This document shows positions 34,701 through 44,868 of a stretch of 64,000 bases of DNA, piece after piece. Numbering within the stretch: the first letter of the stretch is position 1; each line of letters starts with the position of its first letter. The notes under the pieces were generated by a model, which saw only the letters and a list, made by a program, of their open reading frames with translations, had not been told where the DNA came from and did not search any database. Source of the stretch: Odiellus spinosus (lineage: Eukaryota > Arthropoda > Arachnida > Opiliones > Phalangiidae); the NCBI GenBank assembly GCA_963920705.1, contig OY987237.1, positions 15,034,601-15,098,600 of the forward strand, given 5' to 3'. Made by a program: the position numbers and the translations under genes.

Positions 34701-36103
34701 AATAATAGACAATTGGAAAAAAAGCAACAAATTTAGGTCCTAATTTCAATCATAAACAGTTAATATACAGTTCATCTTTCCTTTAAAATTAGGTACATTC
34801 AATGCGAAGGTCTGTATCATCCAATACATGATATTTTTCAAGTAGGGCCCCCTGTTACTATCGAGATAAAAAATTTACCTAAGATATTTCAAGAGGAGTT
34901 AGAGGCACTAAAAGATAATCGGCCTAAACATTGGCGTAACGGCCAAAACAAGGATTTTTTGCTCCACGATGAAAAAATAAAACGATTTACAGGATAAAAA
35001 GAAACCTCCGCCTACTCTCCTAAGTTCATTCCACCCTTAATTATCAGCATCAGCGAAACTAGGCTCCCTATATCTCTTAACACTTGGTCTAATACAGATA
35101 TAAGAAAAGCATACTTCCTACGTGCCGAAAATATAACTTAGATATTTGTCCACTCAAAACGAAATAATAGAGCTTAAACCTAAAGGAATGAGTACCTAAA
35201 AACATCTTATATCTCGTTCCCCTAAGATTCACGCATTCATCCAGTCTGGATGAACATTAGGACAGGGTAGAATGACCCAACAGGCTTACTGGAAGGCTAT
35301 CTTTTTCTGTCTTTATATATTAAAAAAAAAATCACTAATGTTCCACCCTTATAAAAAAAGAGAAAACGTTTTCACGTAAAATCGTGTTGAAGTTCTTCAG
35401 TTCATGGATCACGAAAAAAAATCGCGTGTCTTATGATATAGACTAAAGCGTAATGTATAATGCGTCCCGACGAAAGTTTTTTAAATTGAGAACTATTCAC
35501 AAGCAAGAATTCTTAAGTCAGGTGTTAAAAACCTTTAAGAAATATATTCCCAGCCGGTTTTAAAGAGCATTTTAGAAAACCTATTAAAGCGTTTAAAAGG
35601 TCTAATTGAGCGGAAAAATTAATAAACGAAAGGGAGATACCGAAATAACTATTTTAGAAGCGCTACCTTTCACAGCTGGGTTTTAAGATAGGGTGGTTGC
35701 ACAGTAGCCTCATAATTTGAATCTACACGTATTGCTTTTAACAGAATCAATTAAGGATTTTGAATCGTCTTAATTAGTAGGCTGATTTAACAAAATACGG
35801 ACCATTCTGAGGGTTTTAATTATTAAAATAAAAGGGTCATGTAGATAAAAATATTAAAATCCCACCCATAAACATAATTTGTTATTCATATCAGTTCATG
35901 TATTTTTGTAATATAGCTGTCAAGGTTTTAAGGTAAATATTTCTTAAACGTACGCAGTAATACTGTAACCGTAAAGTATACGGTTAACCTAAACCTTTTA
36001 TCAAAACTATAAACTAAGGCAAGCAGAAAATATCAGACCAACATGATTTCCATCTCTCTCAATAAAGCTCTTAAAAAAATACAATTAAAAACTACTCACC
36101 CAT
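25778..36103 (-). CDS. M6: Neuronal membrane glycoprotein M6 (PLP/DM20/M6 proteolipid family)
   Basis: Six coding exons join in frame: 36100-36103 (ATGG), 29837-30002, 28418-28577, 27601-27757, 27352-27500 and 25778-25903, giving 253 residues. The N-terminus MACCGGCLRCLSRIPYATLI has the clustered cysteines that are acylated in the family. Four membrane segments lie near residues 14-36, 61-85, 112-141 and 192-222. The loop before the fourth holds paired cysteines and an NTT glycosylation site. The C-terminus carries HYLMCLSANYAHI, the family signature, and ends KDRF. M6 proteins shape plasma membranes, in fly epithelia at tricellular junctions and in vertebrates in neurons. Introns 1-5 contain repeats. 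The exon 4 donor (GTTGGT) and exon 5 acceptor are weak, but the reading frame and family alignment support that join. Confidence 0.92.
26198..26950. repeat. Two diverged direct repeats, one interrupted by a B MITE
   Basis: CCAGGTTAAGCCAAACTCTT begins both 26200 and 26830, and TTTATGGATTTAGCATAGCC begins both 26668 and 26910. The second copy is uninterrupted, with TTTAAC at 26897-26902. The first is split by the B element 26251-26660. The second copy thus represents the empty site of that insertion. The region lies in the last intron of M6. Confidence 0.7.
26251..26660 (+). mobile_element. Family B palindromic TTAA MITE, copy 6, complete
   Basis: A 410-bp copy bounded by TTAA on each side, ends TTAAAGGGAGAATGTAACCT and its inverse, with fold-back arms as in copy 4. 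It sits in the last M6 intron, inside a duplicated segment whose sister copy lacks the insertion. Confidence 0.9.
27940..28230. repeat. ~40-bp degenerate tandem repeat in M6 intron 3
   Basis: About six degenerate copies of AAGATCATTTTGGCCTATTT followed by TTATATTTTCCCAACTCAG. It ends well short of the exon at 28418. Confidence 0.7.
28855..29115. repeat. 31-bp tandem repeat in M6 intron 2
   Basis: About eight copies of GTGATACCGATGAAAACATA followed by TCATGGAAAAC. The unit keeps several frames open on both strands, which explains the short ORFs there; they are not genes. Confidence 0.85.
30078..30365 (-). CDS. Small unassigned ORF in M6 intron 1
   Basis: Ninety-five codons from ATG to TAA on the same strand as M6, about 75 bp upstream of M6 exon 2. 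The ATG directly follows an acceptor-like TTGTTGTTAG. The product is mixed in composition, with six cysteines (NDCWSCK near residue 9, later SCDD, GPCG, RPCK) and a basic middle; no signal peptide or membrane segment. I do not recognise it. It could be a small nested gene, an alternative exon of M6, or a chance frame in unusually balanced sequence. Confidence 0.25.
   Translation of the reverse strand: MPRQISKTNDCWSCKLKMESLAKHNWSDHRFLIPRTGPIWSTSCDDLRSLLNGPCGSGNGLVNSAPSEQKWKKLWYQYTGKTIKRPCKFRDVYVA
31313..31493. mobile_element. Short fold-back MITE
   Basis: 181 bp with ~65-bp arms: AAGCTCTGTTTTCATTGAAG at the left and its inverse at the right, continuing through GCGATATTGAAAAAAAAAAT and ATGGAGCAAT.ACAATAGGA. 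The loop is ~45 bp. A partial right arm occurs at 31768-31800 (TTGTTATTGCTCC). It lies in M6 intron 1. Confidence 0.8.
34161..34364 (-). CDS. Small unassigned ORF in M6 intron 1
   Basis: Sixty-seven codons from ATG to TAA. An in-frame stop lies six codons upstream of the ATG. The product has no low-complexity sequence and includes a hydrophobic stretch (AGSFITIVSVF) and EIPGYPHEMSLPELY. A TATA-like TATAAAAT lies about 45 bp upstream on the same strand. I do not recognise the family. It may be a small nested gene, a gene relic, or chance. Confidence 0.25.
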   Translation of the reverse strand: MHFTLPLHCSDAYFGVNIEKGVPIKAGSFITIVSVFKPGNVFACDEIPGYPHEMSLPELYSVKTKGK

Positions 36104-37382
36104 TGCTGTTTATTTATGTTGAGTCTCGACTCTTTGGCAAATATTAATTAAATAGTTTTGTTTTAACTGAAAACATTAAATAAAAAATACGGTTATATAT
36201 TGGCAGCGCAATATTCAGAATGTAGGCTTAGCTTAAATGGATTTGAGCACTTACCTCTATTAATAATTAACTCTTGATTAAAATTTAACAGAAATAAAAC
36301 GAAGCCAAAGCTTTGGCTAGGCCTAAAATAATTAGGCCTTGGCGATATACGCGAAAAATTGGAGGCCTACTACTACGAAAAACTGTCACTGAACGCTCTA
36401 AATTAGGAACTGGAGCAGAATGATAAAAACGTCATGGTAAAACTAGTTAATTCGGAAGGACGAATTGGTTCTCTTTGAGCTTGATAGGGAGTATAATATT
36501 ACGCATTGAATTCCGTTTAATTCGAAACATTTCAATTAATTAGCTAATTACTCGTTAATCATCCTAGTTCGACGACACTCCTCAAGCCGAAGTCTACCAT
36601 CCAGCCGTTTCCCAGAAATAAAGAGCTCTTTGATAGGTGGGACGCGACCCTGGACGCAACTCCCGAGATCCAAGTTATGACGGACCAATCAGAAAGCAGA
36701 ACCATGGAGGATACACACAGCAACCTGTTGAGTGGAAATGGGAAATTACGAATAAAAATGTAAAATCTTTACAACAGAAAATACAAAAGAGATTATGGCG
36801 ATTCTTAGGCGCCATCTATAATGATTTTATATTTGATAAAGAAACGAAATTAAATATTATTTAATTATAATTGTATTTAGTTTTGATTTATTTTCAATAG
36901 TATAAATTATTTTATATATAATTTTCACGAAATCATGCAAATTTAGTCTTCCTATGTCATCTTTATAAAATAAAAATTAACTCGAAGAATAAATTACTTT
37001 TGTTTGATATAATTGACCATTAATTATCTCTATTAATCAGTAATTATTTTATTTTGTCACAACTAATGACTTACCATTTTATTTCCCATCACAAGAAAAA
37101 CTCATTTAGGAGGGAAATTTAAACTCCGGATCAGGAGGTGGTTTTAACAACAGTATTGGCTACAGCATGGCTTCCAATGTCTTGAGCAAAGGCTTAGAAA
37201 AAAATCAGTCGTCGATTGTTCGACTCTATTTTTTATTAGACCGGAAATTTGGTCAAAATTATTTGCCTAGAAACAATTAAAATGGACACTTCCCATATGA
37301 TATTTGATTAAATTATGGAACGTGAACTTTATTATTCTACTAACATACCTGCATTTCGTCTAATACAATTTTTCATTTGAAT

Positions 37383-37392
37383 TTTATTTATT
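37383..37392 (-). terminator. Polyadenylation signal of ANKRD50
   Basis: Two overlapping AATAAA hexamers on the minus strand, about 60 bp past the stop codon. A further AATAAA lies within 13 bp of the stop. Confidence 0.5.
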
Positions 37393-37449
37393 ATATATTT
37401 GGTGAAAGGCAGAGCCTTAATAATACCATAATTATATTTATTTCAAATC

Positions 37450-40400
37450 TTACAAAGGCGTTTCTTTCTTGATCGGTAAATTGATAGCTTCTTCGTAAAT
37501 AGGCATAACGTTGGAACTATTTTGTTTATTTTTACCTAACTGGTTCTTATTAACCCCAGCGGGTGTCCCTCCTCCCCCCATCGACTGATTAGAATCCTTG
37601 GTTTTTACGAATCCTCCTTTATAATTAGGGTTAGTGACTATGCCGTTCCTTCGAAACTTGGGTTCCGGTGGTCGAGAAATGGCCGTATCAATCTGTTGCG
37701 GAGATCTTTCTCGTGATTGGCTCTTCCCGTTAGTAGGAGGAGGGTTTATAATGATGGGAACTCGCGTTTGATGGGCAGCGGGGGATTGAGGATCCGAATT
37801 TTCCTGAGGACTTAGGGAAACGGGTGAAAGTCTCTGACTTAAAACTTCGCTAAGAGGCGATTGGGGTGGACTAGGAACTGGACTATTTTGCGGCTCGCTT
37901 AAAGGCGACAATAAACGACTGGCTCGATTGCGATTGCGAGTACACTGTTGCAATTGTTGGGTAAAAGTCATGTTTAGTTGGGGCACACTCGATTGATAAT
38001 TAATTTGCTGATTTTGTTGCTGCGTTTGAGGCGAAGGTTGGTAAAGTAGTTGCTGTTGCTGTTGATGGAGGTGCGGAGTTTGATTTGGATTGCCCGTGGC
38101 GTTTAAGTTCGTTTTTTCCAGAACCATCTGATTAGGCAACTGCTGAGTTGATTTGTTGGTAGAGTTTGTTAAATTACTCGATGACCTATGATGGTAAAAT
38201 TGGTTTACAAAGAGCCATTTAAATTGTTGTTTATGAATGGCAAATGAATACCTTGAAGATGAATGATTCGAAACGAAAGACCTCCTATTTCCACCACCAG
38301 AAGTCGGAGATTCGACAAGAGCCTCGTTCGAACCGGGGGTAATTCCTGGTTGGCACAGGATGGCCGAACAAGGCTTGGTTTCGGCGGTAGACGCCGAGGT
38401 TAAAGACGTAGTACTTGTACTACCGTGACAGTGAGTGGGACGTCCGAACTCAGCCGCTTGACTGGCGTACTCTTCGAGAATCCTGATGACAGAATGATGG
38501 TTTCCCTTGGTTGCCACCCTTAATGGATTACGTCCAAACTGGTCAGCGTGATTCGGATCAGCTCCGTACTCTAAAAGTACGAGTACTACTTCTTCGTGTC
38601 CTTCTTGGGCGGCGATACACAGCGCGGTCGCGCCTTGATTGCAAGTGTGGTCAACGTAGGCCCGTCTCTCCAAAAGTAACCTTAATAAATTACATTGAAT
38701 TATAGATTCGAAGAGTTTTTGGACTTTAGGGCGAAATGATTAACTTACCTAACGACCGAAGCGTGTCCTTGCCAGGAAGCCGATTGCAACGCCGTCCGTT
38801 GGTCATTATCGACAGCGTTGACATTGGCGCAATGTCCTAACAGCAGATCAACCATTTCGTAATGGCCTTGCCAAGCGGAGACGTGGAGTGGGGTCCGTCC
38901 TTCTAAATCCCTCGCGTCAACGTCGGCACCGTGATTCATTAAAAAATCAGCCATTTCCAGTCGATTTTCCAAAGCTACGAGATAAAGGGTAGAGCGACCG
39001 TCCGCATCCCTGTAATTAACGTCAGCACCTTCGGCAATTAGAAGACCAACCTGTTGAAGAAACGTCACAATTTGAAACGTTTAAGGGTTACGCGACGTAA
39101 AATTCTTAAAAACGTACCGTTTCCCTATGTCCTTCTAAAGCGGACACCCTGCAAGCGGTCTTACCATCGTGAGATTTGGTATCGACCATCGAATGGTTAA
39201 ACTTCAACAATCGACCAACTAGTTGCGTATGTCCTTCTTGAGCGGCTAATATCAGAGGAATTCTACCGTCGTTATCAACTTCGGTAATTCTAGCACCGGC
39301 TTCTATTAGTATCTCGCAAGCCTCTTGATGGCCCTCGAAAGCCGCGTAATGTAATGGTGTCCAACCGGCGTTATCCCGATGCATCTCGTCTAGGCCTCGG
39401 TCTAGAAGTTGTCTCACGACTTCCTGGTTACCTTGGGCAGTGGCGATGGATAATACAGTTCGTCCTTCGGAATCAATGGTGTCGATGGCTGCCCCCCAGA
39501 AGAGTAAGAGATTTACGACGGCAGGATGTCCCATAGAAGCGGCGGCGAACAAAGGAGTTCGGCTGTTGTTGTCAGTATGGTCGACGTCTGCGTCACCTTC
39601 CAAGAGTAATTCGCATACTTCGCTGTGCCCTTCGAATGCCGCGACAAGTAAAGGGGTCATTCCGTCTTTATCACGATGATCGACTTCAGCCCCACATTCC
39701 AGAAGTAAGCTAACGACACCAGCGTGTCCTGCAAAGTACCAAGAAACAATAGGAAAATTACATTTTAAGACGCGTCATTTTGGAGGTTTCTGACAAGCCA
39801 AGAACTTTGGATTTTACCTTCTGAAGCAGGAACGCAGAGAGCCGCGACTGACAAGGCTGTCCTACCATCGGCATCTTCGTGGTTAATCTCAGCACCATGA
39901 TCCAAGAGATGTTCCACGATCTCTGTATGTCCCATGTAGGCAGCGGCAATCAAAGCGGTTCTACCTTCGTTATCTTCTTGATTGACGTGGGCGCCGTGTT
40001 CCAATAATTTTAGAACTATTTCTTCGTGCCCACCCCATGCCGCCGCCCTCAACGCCGTCCGCTGGTCGGCGTCCGACAGATCTACTTCCGCACCGCTTTC
40101 CAACAAGGCATTGACCACTTCGGTGTGTCCAGCCCAAGCCGAAGACCTTAGAGGAGTCCAGCCATCGTTGTCGGCGTGATCTGGGTTCGCTTTAGCTTTT
40201 AACAGAGACTTTACCACGTCATCGTGACCTTGACGAGAAGCTAATGGAAAAGAACGTATCGAATATTGCTACTTTAACCGCTAAAAGCAATTAAGGGCCC
40301 TTATCGTTTAAGTATACGAAACATTGTGGAAAAAAGTCCATAATAATCACCTTGCTAATTGAAAAAAACACCTGTAGCAAGACTGATTTACGATATTGTT

Positions 40401-43400
40401 TAATCTTTTGGCGATGGATTTAACCATTGAATGAAGCCTTAGTAATGTTAGTAGGGGAAAATATGATGTTCTAAAGCGTAACATTTGCTAAGCCAAAGCT
40501 TTAAGCAATCCCCATTGATATTAACAATTAGTCAACTAAAACATTTACATGATTAACCACATAGAAACTAGTAAGAAATCTTTTAATTCTACTTATGCCT
40601 TATCAGAGCGACATGGCCCATCCAATCAAACAGCGCGATCTAGTTCTCCTCTTTTAAAACTGAAACAAACTAGGCTAGATCGCGCGATCTAAGTGTGTGC
40701 GCGATTCTATGGGCCATGTTTTAAATAAACTAAATCGTTTATGTTAATTTTGTGAGTTTTTCATTCGCTACACTTAATTAAAATCGGCCTGCCAGTTATT
40801 GGGACGATCGATAAACAAGTTGTAGCAGTTTGTTTTCGGCCGACTTTACATCATTACTAATCTCAATTAAGAGTGGCGAATCAAAGATCTCCATTCTAAT
40901 TATGGAAAAGTTATTAAATGAAAAGCCTAACCTAAGTTAAGAGCCGTCTGACCATTTTTATCGACTACTTCCAGCGAGGCGTTATTAGCGATTAGCCTTT
41001 CGACCAATTGCGCGTCACCATTATGCGCGGCCGTGTGTAAGAGCGTCCTCTGATTGGCGTCTGTCTGGTCGATATCACCTCCCGTCGCTAGCAAGGCATC
41101 TATAGGATCTTCGGGCAATATTACGGCCGACGGGCTCAATTCCCCACCACCGCCTTCTTTCTCTTTCCTCTTGAAGTTCTCGTCTTGCGGGCAATCAGTC
41201 GGCTTGGCGCCGGCTTGCACTAGTAACTTAATCATTTTCGGGTCGGTAACCGGTTGCCAAAAGTTAGTTAGCGCGTCTCGTACAGGGGTCCGACATAAAA
41301 TCAACCATAAGGGCAAATGGTAAGCTTGCAAAGGAGGTATCGCGTTTATTTTGCTCAGATGCAAGGCGAAATCCAGAACTTCTTCCGGTTCTAAAGTCTT
41401 GGCCTTCAAGGTGTACCTCATGGCCAACATACCGTGCCCTTCGCTCGCGTGACACAAGTACTTTTGCGTACAATGTTTCACGTCGAGTAACCATTCGGCG
41501 AAACTGTGGTGAAACAAGATTTTCGCGCCATTTCGACCGTCTATTAGAACTTTGGATAGAAGGTTGAACCGTTTTTGAAACTCTATCCACGTTAATAAAG
41601 TGTTACGAGTCCAAACGCAATGATACAGTTGTTCGGTGGTTAAGGGCTTTCTCGCGGCGAGAATCGCGTTTAATATAGGCTGAACGCGACTGAATTGTTT
41701 GCGAACGAAAAGTCGCTGGCACAACCATAAGTATAGACCGTTTAAAGTGCCAGGAATCTCGCGAATTTCGCGTAACATGATGAAATTCTCAGCCACACCG
41801 TCCAGAACCTATAATATCAACGCGCAATTTGGTTAATAAGTTGTTGGCAATACCCAAACACCAAATTTTTAAAACATTTTTAGATTATCACGTGATTCGT
41901 TCGCAATATGATAACGTTTGCGCAGAAATTTAGGAAAGTCAGGTTTCTAATGAAACCTTGGACAATCAAGTTTCTAAAGAAATTCCGATAATAAATTATC
42001 TAAACAAATTTATGACAGTAAAGTTTATAAGGAAATATAGAATAATAGAACCAAATAAGGAAGAATATTTTCTCTTTGGACAATTGTCCAGTAACATCTC
42101 TTTCTCAAATTCAAAGTTATTGGACATTTTCAAAAATTATCAGTCATTGCCAGACTTTCTATATGACAATCAAAATACTCTATGGAGATTAACATGGCAA
42201 AATCAGATTTTAAATATTTTATTTTAACAAAACTGATTAACCTATTGACCTCAACTCGCTTTAATGGAAATAGGACCCCAAAAGCAACCGAAATCCACCA
42301 AAAAAAGTTCCAGATTCGAAACTTTATTTTTGCTCATTTTCGAAAAAACCAAAAAAGGGAAAATGAAGTTTTGAAATTTTCGCGGATTTCGAAAATGTCA
42401 AAAATAAAGTTTCGAATCTGGAACTTTTTTTGGTGGTTATCGGTTGCTTTTGGGGTCCTATTTCCATTAAAGCGAGTTGAGCCCAATCCGTTAATCGGTT
42501 TTGTCATAATAAAATATTTAAAATCCAGATTCGCCATGCAAAATCCCATAGGGGGCGGATAATGTATAATTTTCAATATTTGGTTGATTCTGACGCGGTT
42601 TTTGATCGTAATTAGTTACGTAAATTATAATTTTATCGTTTAAATGTATTTTAACGCCAAAAAAACCCAGTTAAAAACAACCAAATACTCAAAATAAAAA
42701 ATTATTTTGGTCCTATGGAGATTAGCATGGCGAAATATGATTTTAAAATATTTTATTTTGACAAAACTGATTAACGGATTGGGCTCAACTCGCTTTAATG
42801 GAAATAGGACCCCAAAAGCAACCGAAATCCACCAAAAAAAGTTCCAGATTCGAAACTTTATTTTTGCTCATTTTCGAAAAAACCAAAAAAGGAAAAATGA
42901 AGTTTTGAAATTTTCGCGGATTTCCAAAATGTCAAAAATAAAGTTTCGAATCTGGAACTTTTTTTGGTGGTTATCGGTTGCTTTTGGGGTCCTATTTCCA
43001 TTAAAGCGAGTTGAGCCCAATCCGTTGATCAGTTTTGTCAAAATAAAATATTTAAAATCCAGATTCGCCATGCAAAATCCCATAGGGGGCGGATAATGTA
43101 TAATTTTCAATATTTGGTTGATTCTGACGCGGTTTTTGATCGTAATTAGTTACGTAAATTATAATTATATCGTTTAAATGTATTTTAACGCCAAAAAAAC
43201 CCAGTTAAAAACAACCAAATACTCAAAATAAAAAATTATTTTGGTCCTATGGAGATTAGCATGGCGAAATATGATTTTAAAATATTTTATTTTGACAAAA
43301 CTGATTAACCTATTGACCTCAACTCGCTTTAATGGAAATAGGACCCCAAAAGCAACCGAAATCCACCAAAAAAAGTTCCAGATTCGAAACTTTATTTTTG

Positions 43401-44807
43401 CTTATTTTCGAAAAAACCAAAAAAGGAAAAATGAAGTTTGGAAATTTTCGCGGATTTCCAAAATGTCAAAAATAAAGTTTCGAATCTGGAACTTTTTTTG
43501 GTGGTTATCGGTTGCTTTAGGGGTCCTATTTCCATTAAAGCGAGTTGAGCCCAATCCGTTGATCAGTTTTGTCAAAATAAAATATTTTAAAAATCATATT
43601 TCGCCATGCTAATCTCCATAGGACCAAAATAATGTTTTATTTTGAGTATTTGATTGTTTTTAACTGGAACTATTTTTTGGTGGATTTCGATTCATTTCGA
43701 GGTCCTAATTAGACTATTTTAGTGTGGATCTGAATATCGAAATCCAGCCAAGTTCGCGAGAAGATAAGTTGAAATATTTAAGAAACACAAACCTTTTCTA
43801 AATACAAGAAGCATCCGTTGCTCTTAATATGCAACTGGTTCAACATCTCCGCGGTTTCGCGACTCAAATGTTGCCTGAGTCTGGGTTCCTGGTCCAACCG
43901 ACAAAGAATGTACTGTTGGACATCGTGCACCACGTGACTCTTCCTAAGATCGTCGAGACTGATTTTTCGAAAACCGGTAAACATCTTGGTAACGCTCTTG
44001 CTCTGTTTGCGCGCCGAGCAAACCAGGAGCAGCCATCGCGGGAATACGTGATGGTGATTGGCCAAAAGTTCGGCGATGGTGCCGCTGACCCCTTTACTCG
44101 GTTTATTCGATTCGGAGCCGACCGAAGAAGAATGGAAGAACGATTCGTCGATCGAGTCGACTAAAAAGAAGCGAGTTTGTTTCGGCGTATCGGCTTCGAT
44201 TAACGGAATCAAGATGGCTTTACGAAAACATTCATCCGGATCTTTGGAGAAACAAAAATTGCGAAGATTATTCGATGTTGCTTTCGTATTAAAGGCACTT
44301 AATCGTCGCGCATAAAAAAATAAACTAATATTTCATGTTCACAAGATTACAAAGTCAGTTTTCTTTGGTTTATCAAGATATCAATGGAAAGCTAGACCAA
44401 ATGAAGAGAAAATAAACCTTTTCATTACCCTTAAGTATATTTTCTGGCTCTAGGGCACTTTGAAAGTCGGATTTTTCGGCAAATTCCCCGTAGCCCGGTA
44501 TCAGTCCCGAATCAGAAATTTGCTTGACGAGGCTTAGAATGAAATCGACCAATGAAAGCGTATCCGTGTCATGAGCCTGACAGAAATGGTAGACTAGAAC
44601 CCGTCGACTCAGGGCTAATTGCTTTCCTTGCGTAACCGTGGGAGAGACCAGTTCGCAACACAGGGCCGTTTTGCCGCATCCCGGACCGCCCATGATCAGA
44701 GCCCCGCAAGTCTTGGACGCCGGACGATTGTCCAGACAATGGGCGATCTTGGCGAAGGCCCATTCTCGACAGAAGAATCTTTTGCCTTGCAAAAGACTCA
44801 GCGACAT
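37450..44807 (-). CDS. ANKRD50: Ankyrin repeat domain-containing protein 50
   Basis: Seven coding exons join in frame: 44429-44807, 43793-44241, 40932-41808, 39818-40240, 39118-39728, 38749-39050 and 37450-38680. The product is 1423 residues; the human protein is about 1430. Domains in order: N-terminal [10 protein letters not shown], a NACHT-like ATPase with Walker A GGPGCGKT (40-47) and Walker B FFLVDSID (151-158), a helical region with [19 protein letters not shown], about 17 ankyrin repeats (roughly 516-1085), and a Q/P-rich disordered tail ending KKETPL. ETPL fits a class I PDZ ligand with acidic -3 residue. In vertebrates ANKRD50 acts with SNX27-retromer in endosome-to-surface recycling. 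The start is the first ATG after an in-frame TGA. Confidence 0.95.
40611..40719. repeat. Short inverted-repeat element in ANKRD50 intron 3
   Basis: ACATGGCCCAT at the left and ATGGGCCATGT at the right, about 109 bp apart. Inner CG-rich words GCGCGATCTAGTT and AACTAGGCTAGATCGCGC also pair. Probably a small MITE. Confidence 0.65.
42176..43670. repeat. Three tandem ~534-bp units, each a long inverted repeat, in ANKRD50 intron 2
   Basis: TATGGAGATTA.CATGGC recurs at 42180, 42714 and 43248, exactly 534 bp apart. Within each unit, TGGAAATAGGACCCCAAAAG through GTTCCAGATTCGAAACTTTA is followed ~70 bp later by its inverse. Arms reach ~150-230 bp with few mismatches. The third unit has the most complete right arm (CGCCATGCTAATCTCCATAG). 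The array fills most of the 1984-bp intron, so the ANKRD50 pre-mRNA would contain three long hairpins in a row. No protein is encoded; frames stay open only because of the symmetry. Confidence 0.9.
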
Positions 44808-44822
44808 AGTGGACCATCTGGA

Positions 44823-44867
44823 TCACCGCTTTTTACTTTTGAATTCCGCTTCCAGAAAATCGGACAT
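44823..44867 (-). promoter_or_regulatory. Upstream ORF in the ANKRD50 leader
   Basis: Fourteen codons plus stop (ATGTCCGATTTTCTGGAAGC to CGGTGA), 15 nt before the ANKRD50 start. Its ATG is two bases after an acceptor TTATTTCAG (exon edge 44868), so the leader is spliced and this uORF would be in the mRNA. It could lower or regulate translation of the main frame. Confidence 0.5.
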
Positions 44868-44868
44868 C

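Larger units (their letters stand above)
30366..36099. other. M6 intron 1, mostly without recognisable features
   Basis: The ~6.1-kb first intron of M6. Apart from the fold-back element at 31313, a related arm near 31768-31800, and the ORF at 34161, nothing is recognised. It is AT-rich throughout. Confidence 0.5.

Noticed and set aside
39354-40179. Plus-strand frames opposite the ankyrin exons
   Set aside because: Antisense shadows of ANKRD50 exons; the minus strand gives the conserved protein.
41958-43612. Plus- and minus-strand frames of 80-129 codons repeated three times in ANKRD50 intron 2
   Set aside because: They mirror the inverted-repeat units; the same peptide ([11 protein letters not shown]) is read from both arms. 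No evidence of coding selection.
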